A DNA stretch of 64,000 bases from Streptomyces sp. McG3 (GTDB taxonomy: Bacteria > Actinomycetota > Actinomycetes > Streptomycetales > Streptomycetaceae): positions 1 to 64,000 of the forward strand of contig NZ_JAAXYC010000006.1 of the NCBI RefSeq assembly GCF_018619185.1. The letters are read 5' to 3'. Every line of letters starts with the position of its first letter. Position 1 is the first letter of the stretch. A program made the translations under genes and the position numbers. Positions 1 to 8,496 of the stretch are shown one piece after another. The notes under the pieces were generated by a model, which worked only from the letters and a program-made list of their open reading frames with translations, had not been told where the DNA came from and ran no database searches.

Positions 1-4
1 CCCG

Positions 5-376
5 TCAGCCGGACCCGTCCAGCTCCGGGTGCGCCGCCACCAGCCGGCGCGGGGCGACCTGCCGCCAGGAGTCGGCGAGGATGGCGGCCAGCTCATCCGC
101 GTCCTCCAGGGCGGACAGCCGGACCCGCATCCAGGCGTAGTGGTCGTCGTGGCCCTCACGGATGAAGAACTTCTCCGGCTCGGCGGCGATCAGCTCGGCA
201 CGGTCCTCCCGGGGACACTTCACGCCCATCGCGCTCTCGTCGTCGCCGAGCGAGGCGAAGATCTTGCCCGCCACCCGGAAGGTGGGCTGCCCCCAGGCGA
301 GCTTCTCGGTGGTGTCGGGCAGGGACAGTGCGGCCGAGCGGACTTCGGCGGCGGTGATCGCGGCGTCGGCGGTCAT
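5..376 (-). CDS. MmcQ/YjbR family protein
   Basis: This 123-residue protein resembles the MmcQ/YjbR family, a CyaY-like alpha/beta fold found in DNA-binding and uncharacterised proteins. Family-like segments are TTEKLAWGQPTFRVAGKIFA near the N-terminus and a central FFIREGHDDHYAWMRVRL stretch. An open frame runs back to base 565, but the ATG at 376 is preferred: a GGAGG sits about ten bases upstream, and a longer product would read through the operator at 546-559. It is transcribed away from the large secreted protein gene. The precise function is unknown. Confidence 0.8.
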   Translation of the reverse strand: MTADAAITAAEVRSAALSLPDTTEKLAWGQPTFRVAGKIFASLGDDESAMGVKCPREDRAELIAAEPEKFFIREGHDDHYAWMRVRLSALEDADELAAILADSWRQVAPRRLVAAHPELDGSG

Positions 377-545
377 CCCGGGCCTCCGTTTCGAGGGGTG
401 CCGGCGTCCTGTCGCCGGGATTCGACCGTAACGCCCGGCACTGACATCCACGCGCGACCGGGCCCCGCGCCCCGCCCGGCACGGTGGGCCCTGCAGACCC
501 ATTGACCCCGTCGGAGAGCTGAACCTACTCTGAACGGCGTACTTC

Positions 546-559
546 AGAAAGCGCTTTCT
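546..559. promoter_or_regulatory. LacI-type operator upstream of the ThuA/sugar dehydrogenase gene
   Basis: AGAAAGCGCTTTCT is a perfect 14-base palindrome with the central CG typical of LacI/GalR-family operators. It lies about 40 bases before the ATG at 601. The same 14 bases, with the same TC in front, recur at 8463-8476 beside a lacI-family gene, so the two sites probably bind that regulator. Confidence 0.8.
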
Positions 560-600
560 ACCCACCCCGCAGTCGGCATCTACCGCACAGGGAGCGCCCC

Positions 601-3600
601 ATGAGACGCCGTTCGTTACGCCGGGCCGGCCGCGTCGGCCGATCCCCCGGCGGCCCCTCCCCCCTCATCGCCGTCACCTCGCTCCTGGCGCTGGTCCTCG
701 CCCTGCTGGTGGCGTCGCCGCCCAGCGCGCAGGCGGCCGCCTCGTACCGGGTGCTGGTCTACTCCGAGGTGACCAACTCCGACCATCCCTCGATCCCGGC
801 CGGGATCGAGGCGGTCCGGAAGCTCGGAGCCGAGCACGACTTCGAGGTGGAGGCCACCGCCGACTCCTCGGTCTTCAACGACACCGACCTCGGCCGCTTC
901 CAGGCCGTCGTCTTCAACAACACCAACTCCACCCCGGAGACGGGTGACCTGCTCAACGCCGAGGAGCGGGCCGCACTCCAGCGGTACATCCGGGCGGGCG
1001 GCGGCTGGGTCGGCCTGCACTCCGCGTCCGCCAGCGAACGCGACTGGGAGTGGTACGAAGGGCTGGTCGGGGCGATCTTCGACAAGCACCCCACCCCCCA
1101 GACCGGCCGGGTCAAGGTCCTCGACCACACGCACCCCTCGACGAAGCACCTTCCCGACCTCTGGGAGCGCCAGGAGGAGTGGTACAACTGGCGCGCCAAT
1201 CCCACGTCCAAGGTGCACACCCTCGCCCAGATCAAGGTGCGCGACGGGATCGAGGGGCTGGACGAGGGCGTGGACCACCCGTTCTCCTGGTGCCAGAACT
1301 ACGACGGGGGCCGCTCGTGGTTCACGGCGGGAGGGCACGACAAGGCGTCCTTCGAGGAGGAGGGGTTCGTCCAGCACCTCCTCGGCGGCATCCAGTGGGC
1401 GGCCGGCGCGGCGGAGGGGGACTGCACCGCCACGCGCACGGGTTCGTTCCAGCGGACCCCGCTCGCCACGAGCGATCTGGCCGACCCGTTCGAGCTGGCC
1501 GTCGCCCCCGACCGCCGGGTGTTCTTCGCCCAGCGGACCGGGAAGCTGAAGGTGATCGACCAGGAGACGATGAAGGTCTCCACCGCGCTGGACTTCGCGT
1601 ACACCCCGGAGATGACCAGCCAGTCGGACGGGCTGCTGGGGCTGACGCTCGACCCCGGCTTCGCGGAGAACAACTGGCTCTATCTGCTGTACTCCGACAA
1701 GGTCGAGAAGCGGCTGAACCTGTCCCGTTTCACCGCGGACGGCAACACCGTCGACCCGGCGTCCGAGAAGCGGCTGCTGACCGTGCCGACGCTGCGCGGT
1801 GAGGGCCGGGCCAACTCGCACATGGCCGGTTCTCTCGCCTTCGACAAGGACGGCAACCTGTACGCGGCGACCGGCGACAACACCGACCCGTTCGCCTCGG
1901 ACGGCTTCACCCCGATCGACGAGGGCGAGGGCCGCCGCGCCTGGGACGCGCAGATGACCTCGGGCAACACCAACGACCTGCGCGGCAAGATCCTGCGGAT
2001 CACTCCCGAGGACGACGGCACGTACTCGGTCCCCGAAGGGAACCTCTTCACCCCGGGTACGGAGAGGACCCGGTCCGAGATCTACGCGATGGGCATGCGC
2101 AACCCGTTCCGGATCACCACCGATCCGCTGAGCGGAGCCCTGATGGTCGCGGACTACGGACCCGACGCCCGCGAGGCGAAGGCGGACCGGGGCCCGGAGG
2201 GCACGGTCGAGTACACCCGCATCACGGAGGCGGGGAACTTCGGCTGGCCGTACTGCGTCGGGAACAACACCCCGTTCAACGACTACGACTTCGCGACGAA
2301 GACGTCAGGGCCGAAGTTCGACTGCTCGGCGCTGGTCAACGACTCGCCGAACAACACCGGTCTGCGGGAGCTGCCGCCGGCCCAGCCCGCCACGGTCTGG
2401 TACGCCTACTCCGCCTCGGCCGAGTTCCCCGAGGTGGGCACCGGCGGGGGCGGCCCGATGGGCGGCCCGGTCTACGACTACGACCCGGACAACACCTACC
2501 GGACCAAGTTCCCGGAGTACTTCGAGGGCAAGGCGTTCACCTACGAGCTGACCCGCCGCTGGTTCAAGACGTTCTCGTTCCAGAGCGAGGACCAGACCTT
2601 CACCGATCCCCGGTTCGACCCCGTGCAGGCGGGAGACCTCCAGTCGATCAACGGCATCTTCGAGGACATGGAGTGGAACCAGCCCTTCGACGCGGACTTC
2701 GGTCCCGACGGGGCGATGTACGTCATCGACTTCGGTCTCGGCAGCGGCACCGGCCGGGGCGGCAGCAACGAGGGCGCGGGTATCTACCGGATCGACTACG
2801 TCGGCGACGGCCGGCTGCCCGACGCCAAGATCTCCGTCGACCGGGACAGCGGAACGGACCCGCTGACCGTGAAGTTCTCCAGCGCGGGCTCGGGCCTGCC
2901 CGGCGACCAACCGGTCGGCTACGCATGGGACTTCGACGGTGACGGCACCACGGACTCGACCGAGGCCGACCCCACGCACACGTACACCGTCAAGGGGCTG
3001 CACACCGCCCGGCTGACCGTGACCGGCCCCGACGAGCTGACGGCGCTCGCGGTGCAGGACATCACGGTGGGCAACACCAGGCCCGAGGTGACAATCCAAC
3101 AGCCGCCGGACGGAGGGATTTTCAGCTTCGGGGACACGATCCCGTTCACGGTGAAGGTGACCGACGAGGAGGACGGCCGGAGTGGTCCGATCGACTGCTC
3201 GCGGGTCGTGGTGCAGTCGCAGCTCGGCCATGACACCCATCTGCACCCGCTGGACAACTACACCGGCTGCACGGGCGAGATCGTCACGGACGCCGGGGAC
3301 AGCCACGGTCCGGGACAGAACCTCTACTACGGGATCACCGCACAGTACGAGGACAAGGGCGCGCCCGACGCCCCGGCCCTGACCGGCTCCACCTCGCTGA
3401 CCCTGCGGACCTCCTTCCGTGAGGCCGAGCACCGTACGACGACGGGCGGCGCGAACGGCGGTGCGGACATCGGCAGCCGGGCCGACGCGTCCGGTGGGAA
3501 GCGGCTGATCGAGATCGAGAACGGCGACTGGATCGCCTTCGACCCGGTGAGCCTCAAGGGCGTCGACTCCGTGACGGTCGGCGCGTCCTCCGGCGGGCTC

Positions 3601-4101
3601 GGCGGCACGGTGGAGTTCCGGGCCGGCTCCCCCACCGGCGCGCTGCTGGGCTCGGTGAAGATCCCGGACACCGGCGGCTACGAGAAGCTGATCTCCCCGA
3701 CAACGAAGCTCAAGAACCCGGGCGGCACGACCACGCTGTACGCCGTCTTCACCAACCCGGACTGGGCTCCCGGCAAGGCCGACCTGCTCTCGGTCGACTG
3801 GCTGCACTTCAACGGTCCGGGCGTGGAGAAGAAGGCCGGGACCAAGGTGACGGTGAAGGCGGGGCCCGCGTCCGGCACCGCTCCCCTCGCCGTGTCGCTG
3901 AGCAGCACGGTCAAGCCCGCTCAGGGCCGCACGATCGCCTCGTACCACTGGGACTTCGGCGACAACGCGAAGCCGTCCGGGCCCGAGGGCGCGACGGCGA
4001 AACACACCTACGACCGCAAGGGCGCCTACACCGCCCGTCTGACGGTCACCGACGACAAGAGCGACACGAGTACCGGCGCCGTCCGCATCGACGTGAAGTG
4101 A
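601..4101 (+). CDS. Secreted ThuA / PQQ-type sugar dehydrogenase / PKD / carbohydrate-binding protein
   Basis: This is a 1166-residue multidomain exported protein. An Arg-rich N-terminus and hydrophobic segment end in AQA-A near residue 46, which reads as a signal peptide. Residues about 48-275 look like a ThuA domain (trehalose-utilisation, glutamine-amidotransferase-like fold). About 285-755 look like a soluble glucose/sorbosone dehydrogenase beta-propeller (PQQ-dependent class), including MGMRNPFRITTDPLSG. A PKD domain (about 765-845), an Ig-like stretch, a CBM6-like module (about 945-1085) and a C-terminal PKD domain (WDFGDN) follow. A likely role is oxidation or binding of an extracellular sugar or polysaccharide; the substrate is unknown. 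GGAG precedes the ATG, and a LacI-type palindrome lies upstream. The next gene starts nine bases after the stop. Confidence 0.88.
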   Translation: MRRRSLRRAGRVGRSPGGPSPLIAVTSLLALVLALLVASPPSAQAAASYRVLVYSEVTNSDHPSIPAGIEAVRKLGAEHDFEVEATADSSVFNDTDLGRFQAVVFNNTNSTPETGDLLNAEERAALQRYIRAGGGWVGLHSASASERDWEWYEGLVGAIFDKHPTPQTGRVKVLDHTHPSTKHLPDLWERQEEWYNWRANPTSKVHTLAQIKVRDGIEGLDEGVDHPFSWCQNYDGGRSWFTAGGHDKASFEEEGFVQHLLGGIQWAAGAAEGDCTATRTGSFQRTPLATSDLADPFELAVAPDRRVFFAQRTGKLKVIDQETMKVSTALDFAYTPEMTSQSDGLLGLTLDPGFAENNWLYLLYSDKVEKRLNLSRFTADGNTVDPASEKRLLTVPTLRGEGRANSHMAGSLAFDKDGNLYAATGDNTDPFASDGFTPIDEGEGRRAWDAQMTSGNTNDLRGKILRITPEDDGTYSVPEGNLFTPGTERTRSEIYAMGMRNPFRITTDPLSGALMVADYGPDAREAKADRGPEGTVEYTRITEAGNFGWPYCVGNNTPFNDYDFATKTSGPKFDCSALVNDSPNNTGLRELPPAQPATVWYAYSASAEFPEVGTGGGGPMGGPVYDYDPDNTYRTKFPEYFEGKAFTYELTRRWFKTFSFQSEDQTFTDPRFDPVQAGDLQSINGIFEDMEWNQPFDADFGPDGAMYVIDFGLGSGTGRGGSNEGAGIYRIDYVGDGRLPDAKISVDRDSGTDPLTVKFSSAGSGLPGDQPVGYAWDFDGDGTTDSTEADPTHTYTVKGLHTARLTVTGPDELTALAVQDITVGNTRPEVTIQQPPDGGIFSFGDTIPFTVKVTDEEDGRSGPIDCSRVVVQSQLGHDTHLHPLDNYTGCTGEIVTDAGDSHGPGQNLYYGITAQYEDKGAPDAPALTGSTSLTLRTSFREAEHRTTTGGANGGADIGSRADASGGKRLIEIENGDWIAFDPVSLKGVDSVTVGASSGGLGGTVEFRAGSPTGALLGSVKIPDTGGYEKLISPTTKLKNPGGTTTLYAVFTNPDWAPGKADLLSVDWLHFNGPGVEKKAGTKVTVKAGPASGTAPLAVSLSSTVKPAQGRTIASYHWDFGDNAKPSGPEGATAKHTYDRKGAYTARLTVTDDKSDTSTGAVRIDVK

Positions 4102-4109
4102 GGAGCCCC

Positions 4110-4982
4110 ATGGGAACGAAGCACGCGAACGGAGCCCGAAGAGCCTTTCTCGGTACGGCGTTGGGGGCGGCGGCCGCCGTCGGGCTCGGCGCGGCCCCGG
4201 CCGCCGCGGCCGGCCGGCGGGGCTGCCGGCGCATCCCCCCGTCGGGGATCGGGATGCACCTGTACACCATGCGGACGCCGCTCGCGGCGGACTTCGCGGG
4301 GACGCTGGAGCGGCTCGCGGAGATCGGGTACGCGACGGTCGGCGTCAGCGGCCGGCACGGCAACTCCGCCGCCGCGATCCGGCAGATGCTGGACCGCACC
4401 CGGCTCAAGGCGGTGCTGGAGCACGTCGGCTACGACATCGTGACCGGCTCCGGACTGCCGCAGGCGCTGGAGGACGTCCGCACGCTCGGCGGCAAGTGGA
4501 TCGTGGTGCCGAGCCTGCCGGGTTCACTGCACTCGCCGGACGGATACCGTGAGGTGGCAGGGCAGTTCAACCGGGCGGGTCTCGCCGCCCGGGAGTCCGG
4601 GCTGAAGCTGCTCTACCACAATCACGGCGGCGACCATGAGGTGGTGGACGGCGTCAGCCTGTACGACATCCTGCTGAACGAGACCGATCCGGAGCTGGTC
4701 GGGTTCGAGCTGGACGTGTACTGGGCGGCCAAGGGCGGCTCCTCCGACCCGGGCGAACTGTTCACCCGGCACCGGGGCCGCTTCCCCGCGCTCCATGTGA
4801 AGGACATGGCCCCGAACGGGGACTTCGCGGACGTCGGATCGGGGATCCTGGACTTCCCGGCCATGTTCGACACCGCTCGCCAGGGCGGGGTCAAGCAGTG
4901 GCTGGTGGAACACGACGCCCCGGCCGACCCGTTCGCCTCGGCGCGGGCCAGTTACCGGTATCTGTCCCGGCTGCGCTACTGA
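4110..4982 (+). CDS. Tat-exported sugar phosphate isomerase/epimerase-like protein
   Basis: This 290-residue protein has a twin-arginine signal (RRAFLGTALG) and an Ala-rich hydrophobic segment ending near AAAAG. The rest resembles the xylose-isomerase-like TIM barrel of sugar phosphate isomerases/epimerases: GIGMHLYTMR at the start, LLYHNHGGDHE in the middle, FELDVYWAAKGG, and a metal-binding style HVKDMAPNGDF. The ATG at 4110 is preferred over an in-frame GTG at 4098 because AGTGAGGAG sits seven bases before it. It almost abuts the ThuA/dehydrogenase gene and is probably co-transcribed. The fold suggests acting on a keto or aldo sugar; outside the membrane the substrate is unlikely to be phosphorylated. 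Confidence 0.85.
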   Translation: MGTKHANGARRAFLGTALGAAAAVGLGAAPAAAAGRRGCRRIPPSGIGMHLYTMRTPLAADFAGTLERLAEIGYATVGVSGRHGNSAAAIRQMLDRTRLKAVLEHVGYDIVTGSGLPQALEDVRTLGGKWIVVPSLPGSLHSPDGYREVAGQFNRAGLAARESGLKLLYHNHGGDHEVVDGVSLYDILLNETDPELVGFELDVYWAAKGGSSDPGELFTRHRGRFPALHVKDMAPNGDFADVGSGILDFPAMFDTARQGGVKQWLVEHDAPADPFASARASYRYLSRLRY

Positions 4983-4994
4983 GCGAGGGTGCCG

Positions 4995-5040
4995 GCGGTC
5001 CGGCCCCGGGCGCGCGGTACGGCGCCCGGGGCCGGACCGC
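4995..5040 (+). terminator. Strong hairpin terminator after the ThuA/isomerase operon
   Basis: A perfect 19-base inverted repeat (arms 4995-5013 and 5022-5040, eight-base loop) begins 12 bases after the stop codon of the isomerase-like gene. There is no long T-run, as is usual for high-GC terminators. Confidence 0.7.
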
Positions 5041-5118
5041 GTTTCGGCGCCGGGCGGACACCCGGCGCCTTCCGGGGTGGCAGCATGGAGCCCGCCTACC
5101 GAACGAGGTGCTGTCGCG

Positions 5119-5565
5119 GTGAACTGCGCAACGGTCCACTGGCCGGCCACCTGCGACGCGTGCGGGGCGGCCACCCGCTGTTCGGGAACCCAGGCCGTGG
5201 TGGACGGCCGCCTGCACTGGGACGAGGAGCACCTCTGTTCCCGCTGTGGGGCGATGACGCTGGTGTGCGACGGCACACTCCCCGAGCCGCTGCGCGGCCG
5301 GATACTCGCCGAGCACGGTTCCTACCACGTGGCCGTCTCGGACCTCCCGGTCCGGCGGCTGCCTGCCCTGCGTGTTCTGCGGTCCGACGGCAGCCGGACA
5401 CTCCCCGAGGCCCGGGCGATGCTGGAGCTGATACTCGGCGGCGGCCATCACGGCACCGAGCCCGAGATCGAACTGCTGGCAGGGAAATTGCGCGCGGCCG
5501 GCATCCACGCCGTGACCGTACGGTCGTCAGCCCCGCCGCGCACCGCGTGCCCCGGCACCCCGTAA
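5119..5565 (+). CDS. Small Cys-rich hypothetical protein with zinc-ribbon-like motifs
   Basis: I do not recognise a named family for this 148-residue protein. Its N-terminal half has CDACG and LCSRCG pairs spaced like a zinc ribbon, with a further Cys in ATRC and one in LVCDG. The C-terminal half is soluble and ends in a Pro-rich tail. The GTG at 5119 is chosen because GAGGTG lies nine bases upstream; an ATG at 5077 has no clear ribosome site. It sits alone between a terminator and a convergent ABC operon. Metal binding is inferred only from Cys spacing. Confidence 0.65.
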   Translation: MNCATVHWPATCDACGAATRCSGTQAVVDGRLHWDEEHLCSRCGAMTLVCDGTLPEPLRGRILAEHGSYHVAVSDLPVRRLPALRVLRSDGSRTLPEARAMLELILGGGHHGTEPEIELLAGKLRAAGIHAVTVRSSAPPRTACPGTP

Positions 5566-5570
5566 CGCGG

Positions 5571-5601
5571 CCGTGCCGGGCAGGAGGCCTGCCCGGCACG
5601 G
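5571..5601. terminator. Bidirectional hairpin between convergent genes
   Basis: A perfect 14-base stem (5571-5584 with 5588-5601) has a three-base loop. It lies between the small Cys-rich gene and the convergent ABC ATPase gene, so it can serve both strands. Its sequence closely resembles the hairpin at 15718-15750. Confidence 0.7.
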
Positions 5602-5638
5602 TCCGTTCTACCGCTTTCCGCCGCCCCTCGGGCGCCCC

Positions 5639-6469
5639 TCAGTCCTGTGCGGACACCGCGCCCAGCAGATCCCGGATGTGCGCCGCCGCGGCGCGGAACT
5701 CCGGGCGGCCCAGCGTCTCGCTGTAGTCGCGCTCGGCGGGCAGGCCCACCTCGATGATCTCCGTGACGGTGCCGGGGCGCGGGCTCATCACCACGACCCG
5801 GTCGGCCAGGTAGACGGCCTCCGAGATGGAGTGGGTGACCAGCAGGACCGTGGTGCCCGTGGTCCGCCAGATCCGGTTCAGCTCGGTGTTCATCTGCTCG
5901 CGGGTGAGGGCGTCGAGCGCGCCGAACGGCTCGTCCATCAGGAGGACCGGGGGTTCGTGGAGCAACGCCCGGCAGAGCGCCACGCGTTGCTGCATTCCCC
6001 CGGAGAGCTCGTGCGGGAAGGCGTCCTCGAATCCGGTCAGTCCGGTCATCCGGATCAGCTCGTCGGCCCTGGCGCGCGCCACCGTCGGCTCCATGTGCCG
6101 GATCTCCGCCTGGAGCAGGATGTTGCGCAGCGCCGAGCGCCACTCCAGCAGGGCCGCGCGCTGGAAGACGTAACCGATGTCGTGCCGGGGTCCGGTGACA
6201 CGCTCGCCGCCGAGCAGGACCTCCCCCGAGGAGGCGGTGAGCAGACCGGCCACCAGCTTGAGAAGGGTGGATTTGCCGCACCCCGACGGTCCGACGATGG
6301 CGACGAACTCGCCCGGCGCCACGTCCAGCGATACCTCGCCTATCGCGGTGACGTCGCGCTTCTTGCTGCGGAAGCGGACCGACACGTCGGCGAGCCGGAC
6401 CGCCGCCGCGGGGCCCGCCCCGGCGGCCGGCCCTGTGCGCGGTGTCGTCTGCTGCTTCTGCATCGTCAT
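5639..6469 (-). CDS. ABC transporter ATP-binding protein, nitrate/sulfonate/taurine/HMP type
   Basis: This 276-residue ATPase has Walker A GPSGCGKST at 60-68, the signature LSGGMQQR from 155, Walker B LLMDEP around 176-181, and a switch His in LLVTHSISEAV. The pattern matches the SsuB/TauB/ThiZ group that powers NMT1/THI5-type importers. The ATG at 6469 overlaps the stop of the substrate-binding gene in an ATGA junction, so the two are translationally coupled. It is the last gene of a binding protein/permease/ATPase set that runs away from the lacI-family gene. Confidence 0.93.
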   Translation of the reverse strand: MTMQKQQTTPRTGPAAGAGPAAAVRLADVSVRFRSKKRDVTAIGEVSLDVAPGEFVAIVGPSGCGKSTLLKLVAGLLTASSGEVLLGGERVTGPRHDIGYVFQRAALLEWRSALRNILLQAEIRHMEPTVARARADELIRMTGLTGFEDAFPHELSGGMQQRVALCRALLHEPPVLLMDEPFGALDALTREQMNTELNRIWRTTGTTVLLVTHSISEAVYLADRVVVMSPRPGTVTEIIEVGLPAERDYSETLGRPEFRAAAAHIRDLLGAVSAQD

Positions 6470-7488
6470 CCCTTCAGCGCCTTCTCGGTGTCCCAGTACT
6501 CCGCCACGGCCTTCGGCTTCGAGACCATGCCGGCCTCGGCGAACACGTCGATGGTCTGCTGCCAGTCCGCCTCGGTGTTGACGCCGGGCGCCTTGCCCTC
6601 GGTGGCCGCCGTGTGGAGCAGGGTGAGCGTCGTCGCGAACTGCTCGGACAGCACGGCCTTCGGCGGCAGTTGCTCGGAGGCTCCTTCCATCGCCGCCACA
6701 GCCGGCTCGGGCGCCTTCTCGGCGGCCGCCCACGCCTCGCTGACCGCCTTCACCATGCGCTCCGCCACCTCCGGCTTCGAGCTGAGGAGCTTCTGCCCGG
6801 CGAGCAGCCCGTTGGAGTAGAAGTTCAGCCCGTGTTCGGAGAAGCGGATGTAGGAGACCGGCTTCTTCGCCTTGTCCTGCATGATCGGGCCCTGGTCGCT
6901 CGCATAGCCGAGCAGCCCGTCGGTCTTCCCCGAGATCACCGCGGCGATCTTGCCCGCCGGGTCGGTGTTCTGGACGGTGACGTCCGATTCCCCCATGCCG
7001 TTCTTCTTCAGGAAGATCGGGAAGGTCTTGGACAGCGCGTCCCCGGCCGTCCCGGCGATCGTCCGCCCCTTCAGGTCGGCCGGCCCGTCGATGCCCTTGG
7101 CGTCGAAGGACTGCACGGAGGCGGGGGTGGTCTGGAGGAAGACGCCGAGGCTCTTCACCTGGACGCCCTGGTCGACGCCCGCGAGCAGGGCCGGGGTGTC
7201 GGCCCAGCCGAAGTCGGTCTGCCCGGCGGCCGTCGCCTGGACCGTCTTCTGGGAGCCCTGGCCCGCCCGGATGTCCAGGTCGATGCCGTGCTTCTCGAAG
7301 ATCTTCTGCTGCTTGCCGTAGTAGAACGGCGCGTGTTCGCCGTACGGATACCAGTTGAGGGTCAGCGTGACCTTGTCCAGCTTCTTGCCGGAGTCACTGG
7401 TACTGGTCGACGCCTCCTCGCCGCCGCAGGCGGTGGCGGCCACCAGGGCGAGGGGTACGACACCGATCAGAAGTCTGCGCGCATGCAT
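6466..7488 (-). CDS. ABC transporter substrate-binding lipoprotein, NMT1/THI5-like
   Basis: This 340-residue protein has a lipoprotein signal peptide with the acylated Cys at residue 21 (VAATACGG). NWYPYGEHAPFYYGKQQKIF and the following GQTDFGWAD are typical of the NMT1/THI5 periplasmic-binding family, whose members bind pyrimidine precursors, taurine, sulfonates or nitrate. The substrate cannot be told from sequence alone. No TPP-type leader is seen upstream. Instead the set is headed by a LacI-type operator, so a thiamine-precursor role is not supported by regulation. It lies between the permease and ATPase genes. Confidence 0.9.
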   Translation of the reverse strand: MHARRLLIGVVPLALVAATACGGEEASTSTSDSGKKLDKVTLTLNWYPYGEHAPFYYGKQQKIFEKHGIDLDIRAGQGSQKTVQATAAGQTDFGWADTPALLAGVDQGVQVKSLGVFLQTTPASVQSFDAKGIDGPADLKGRTIAGTAGDALSKTFPIFLKKNGMGESDVTVQNTDPAGKIAAVISGKTDGLLGYASDQGPIMQDKAKKPVSYIRFSEHGLNFYSNGLLAGQKLLSSKPEVAERMVKAVSEAWAAAEKAPEPAVAAMEGASEQLPPKAVLSEQFATTLTLLHTAATEGKAPGVNTEADWQQTIDVFAEAGMVSKPKAVAEYWDTEKALKG

Positions 7489-7514
7489 GGGCTGGCCCTT
7501 CTCGCGACGGGGAT

Positions 7515-8378
7515 TCAGAACGTGGTGGTGGCCGAGGACTCACGCCGGCTGGCGTGCCACGGCAGGAGCAGCTTCTCGGCGATCTCGACGACGACGAACA
7601 GCACGACGCCGATCAGCGACATCACCAGGAGCCCCGCGAAGAGCATCGGGGTGTCGAGGTTGCCGTTGGCCTGGAGGATGACGTACCCGAGCCCTTCGTT
7701 CGCCCCGACGAACTCGCCGACGACCGCACCGGTCACCGCGAGGGTGACGGCCACCTTGAGCCCGGAGAACAGGTGCGGCAGGGAGGCCGGGAACCGGATC
7801 TTCACGAAGGTCTGCCAGGGCTTCGCCCCCATGGTGGCGGACAGTTGGAGCATCTCGGGGTCGACCGCCTTGAGCCCGGTGACCATCGAGATCACCACCG
7901 GGAAGAAGGCGATGAGGACGGCGATGAGGATCTTGGGGGCGATGCCGAACCCGAGCCACACCACGAACAGCGGGGCGATGGCGATCTTCGGCACGACCTG
8001 GGCGAAGAGCAGGATCGGGTAGAGCGTGCGCTCCACCGTCGAGGAGTAGACCATCACCACCGCGGCGAGCACGCCGACGGCGACCGCGATGACGAAGCCG
8101 AGGAGCGTCTCGTACGTCGTCACCCAGGTGTGCTGCCAGAGGTACCCGGTCTTCGAGGTCAGGACGTCGAGCGTGGCGCCGGGCGACGGCACGAGGTAGG
8201 GCTCGATCAGCTCGGCGGCCGCGATCACCCACCAGACCACCAGAGCGGCCAGCAGCAGGGTGAGGGGCCGCCAGCTCTGCTCCGCCGCTCGGGCGAGCCG
8301 TTCCCCGGTCGTGGGGCCGTCCCTGCGGGCGACCCCCGCCACATCGGCGGGGCGCTTGGCCAACGCGCTCTGGCTCAC
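7515..8378 (-). CDS. ABC transporter permease, SsuC/TauC/ThiX type
   Basis: This 288-residue membrane protein has about six hydrophobic segments and the permease EAA-like loop near SATMGAKPWQTFVKIRFPAS, which docks on the ATPase. Start choice: the open frame reaches 8492, but that start lies beyond the operator at 8463-8476. The GTG at 8378 has AGGGAG six bases upstream and gives a normal family length. It is the first gene of the importer operon, with the binding protein 26 bases downstream. Confidence 0.9.
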   Translation of the reverse strand: MSQSALAKRPADVAGVARRDGPTTGERLARAAEQSWRPLTLLLAALVVWWVIAAAELIEPYLVPSPGATLDVLTSKTGYLWQHTWVTTYETLLGFVIAVAVGVLAAVVMVYSSTVERTLYPILLFAQVVPKIAIAPLFVVWLGFGIAPKILIAVLIAFFPVVISMVTGLKAVDPEMLQLSATMGAKPWQTFVKIRFPASLPHLFSGLKVAVTLAVTGAVVGEFVGANEGLGYVILQANGNLDTPMLFAGLLVMSLIGVVLFVVVEIAEKLLLPWHASRRESSATTTF

Positions 8379-8450
8379 GGTGAACTCCCTGGACTTCGGG
8401 GGCAGTTGTGCGGACCTGCACAAGAGTGCGATGCTGCGGACCCTCACCGT

Positions 8451-8477
8451 GAAGGCGCTTTCAGAAAGCGCTTTCTG
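8451..8477. promoter_or_regulatory. Double LacI-type operator in the divergent lacI/importer gap
   Basis: Two sites lie head to tail. The first is an imperfect palindrome, GAAGGCGCTTTC (8451-8462). The second is a perfect 16-base palindrome, CAGAAAGCGCTTTCTG (8462-8477). The core is identical to the site at 546-559. It lies between the importer permease start (8378, minus strand) and the lacI-family start (8497, plus strand), so it could control both. Confidence 0.82.
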
Positions 8478-8496
8478 GTAAGGTGCCGCCACGCTA

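Noticed and set aside
377-565. Longer N-terminus for the YjbR-like protein
   Set aside because: The added stretch has low-complexity composition and covers the LacI-type operator; the ATG at 376 has GGAGG upstream.
8379-8492. Earlier start for the importer permease
   Set aside because: It would run across the palindromic operator and lacks a ribosome site; the GTG at 8378 has AGGGAG in place.
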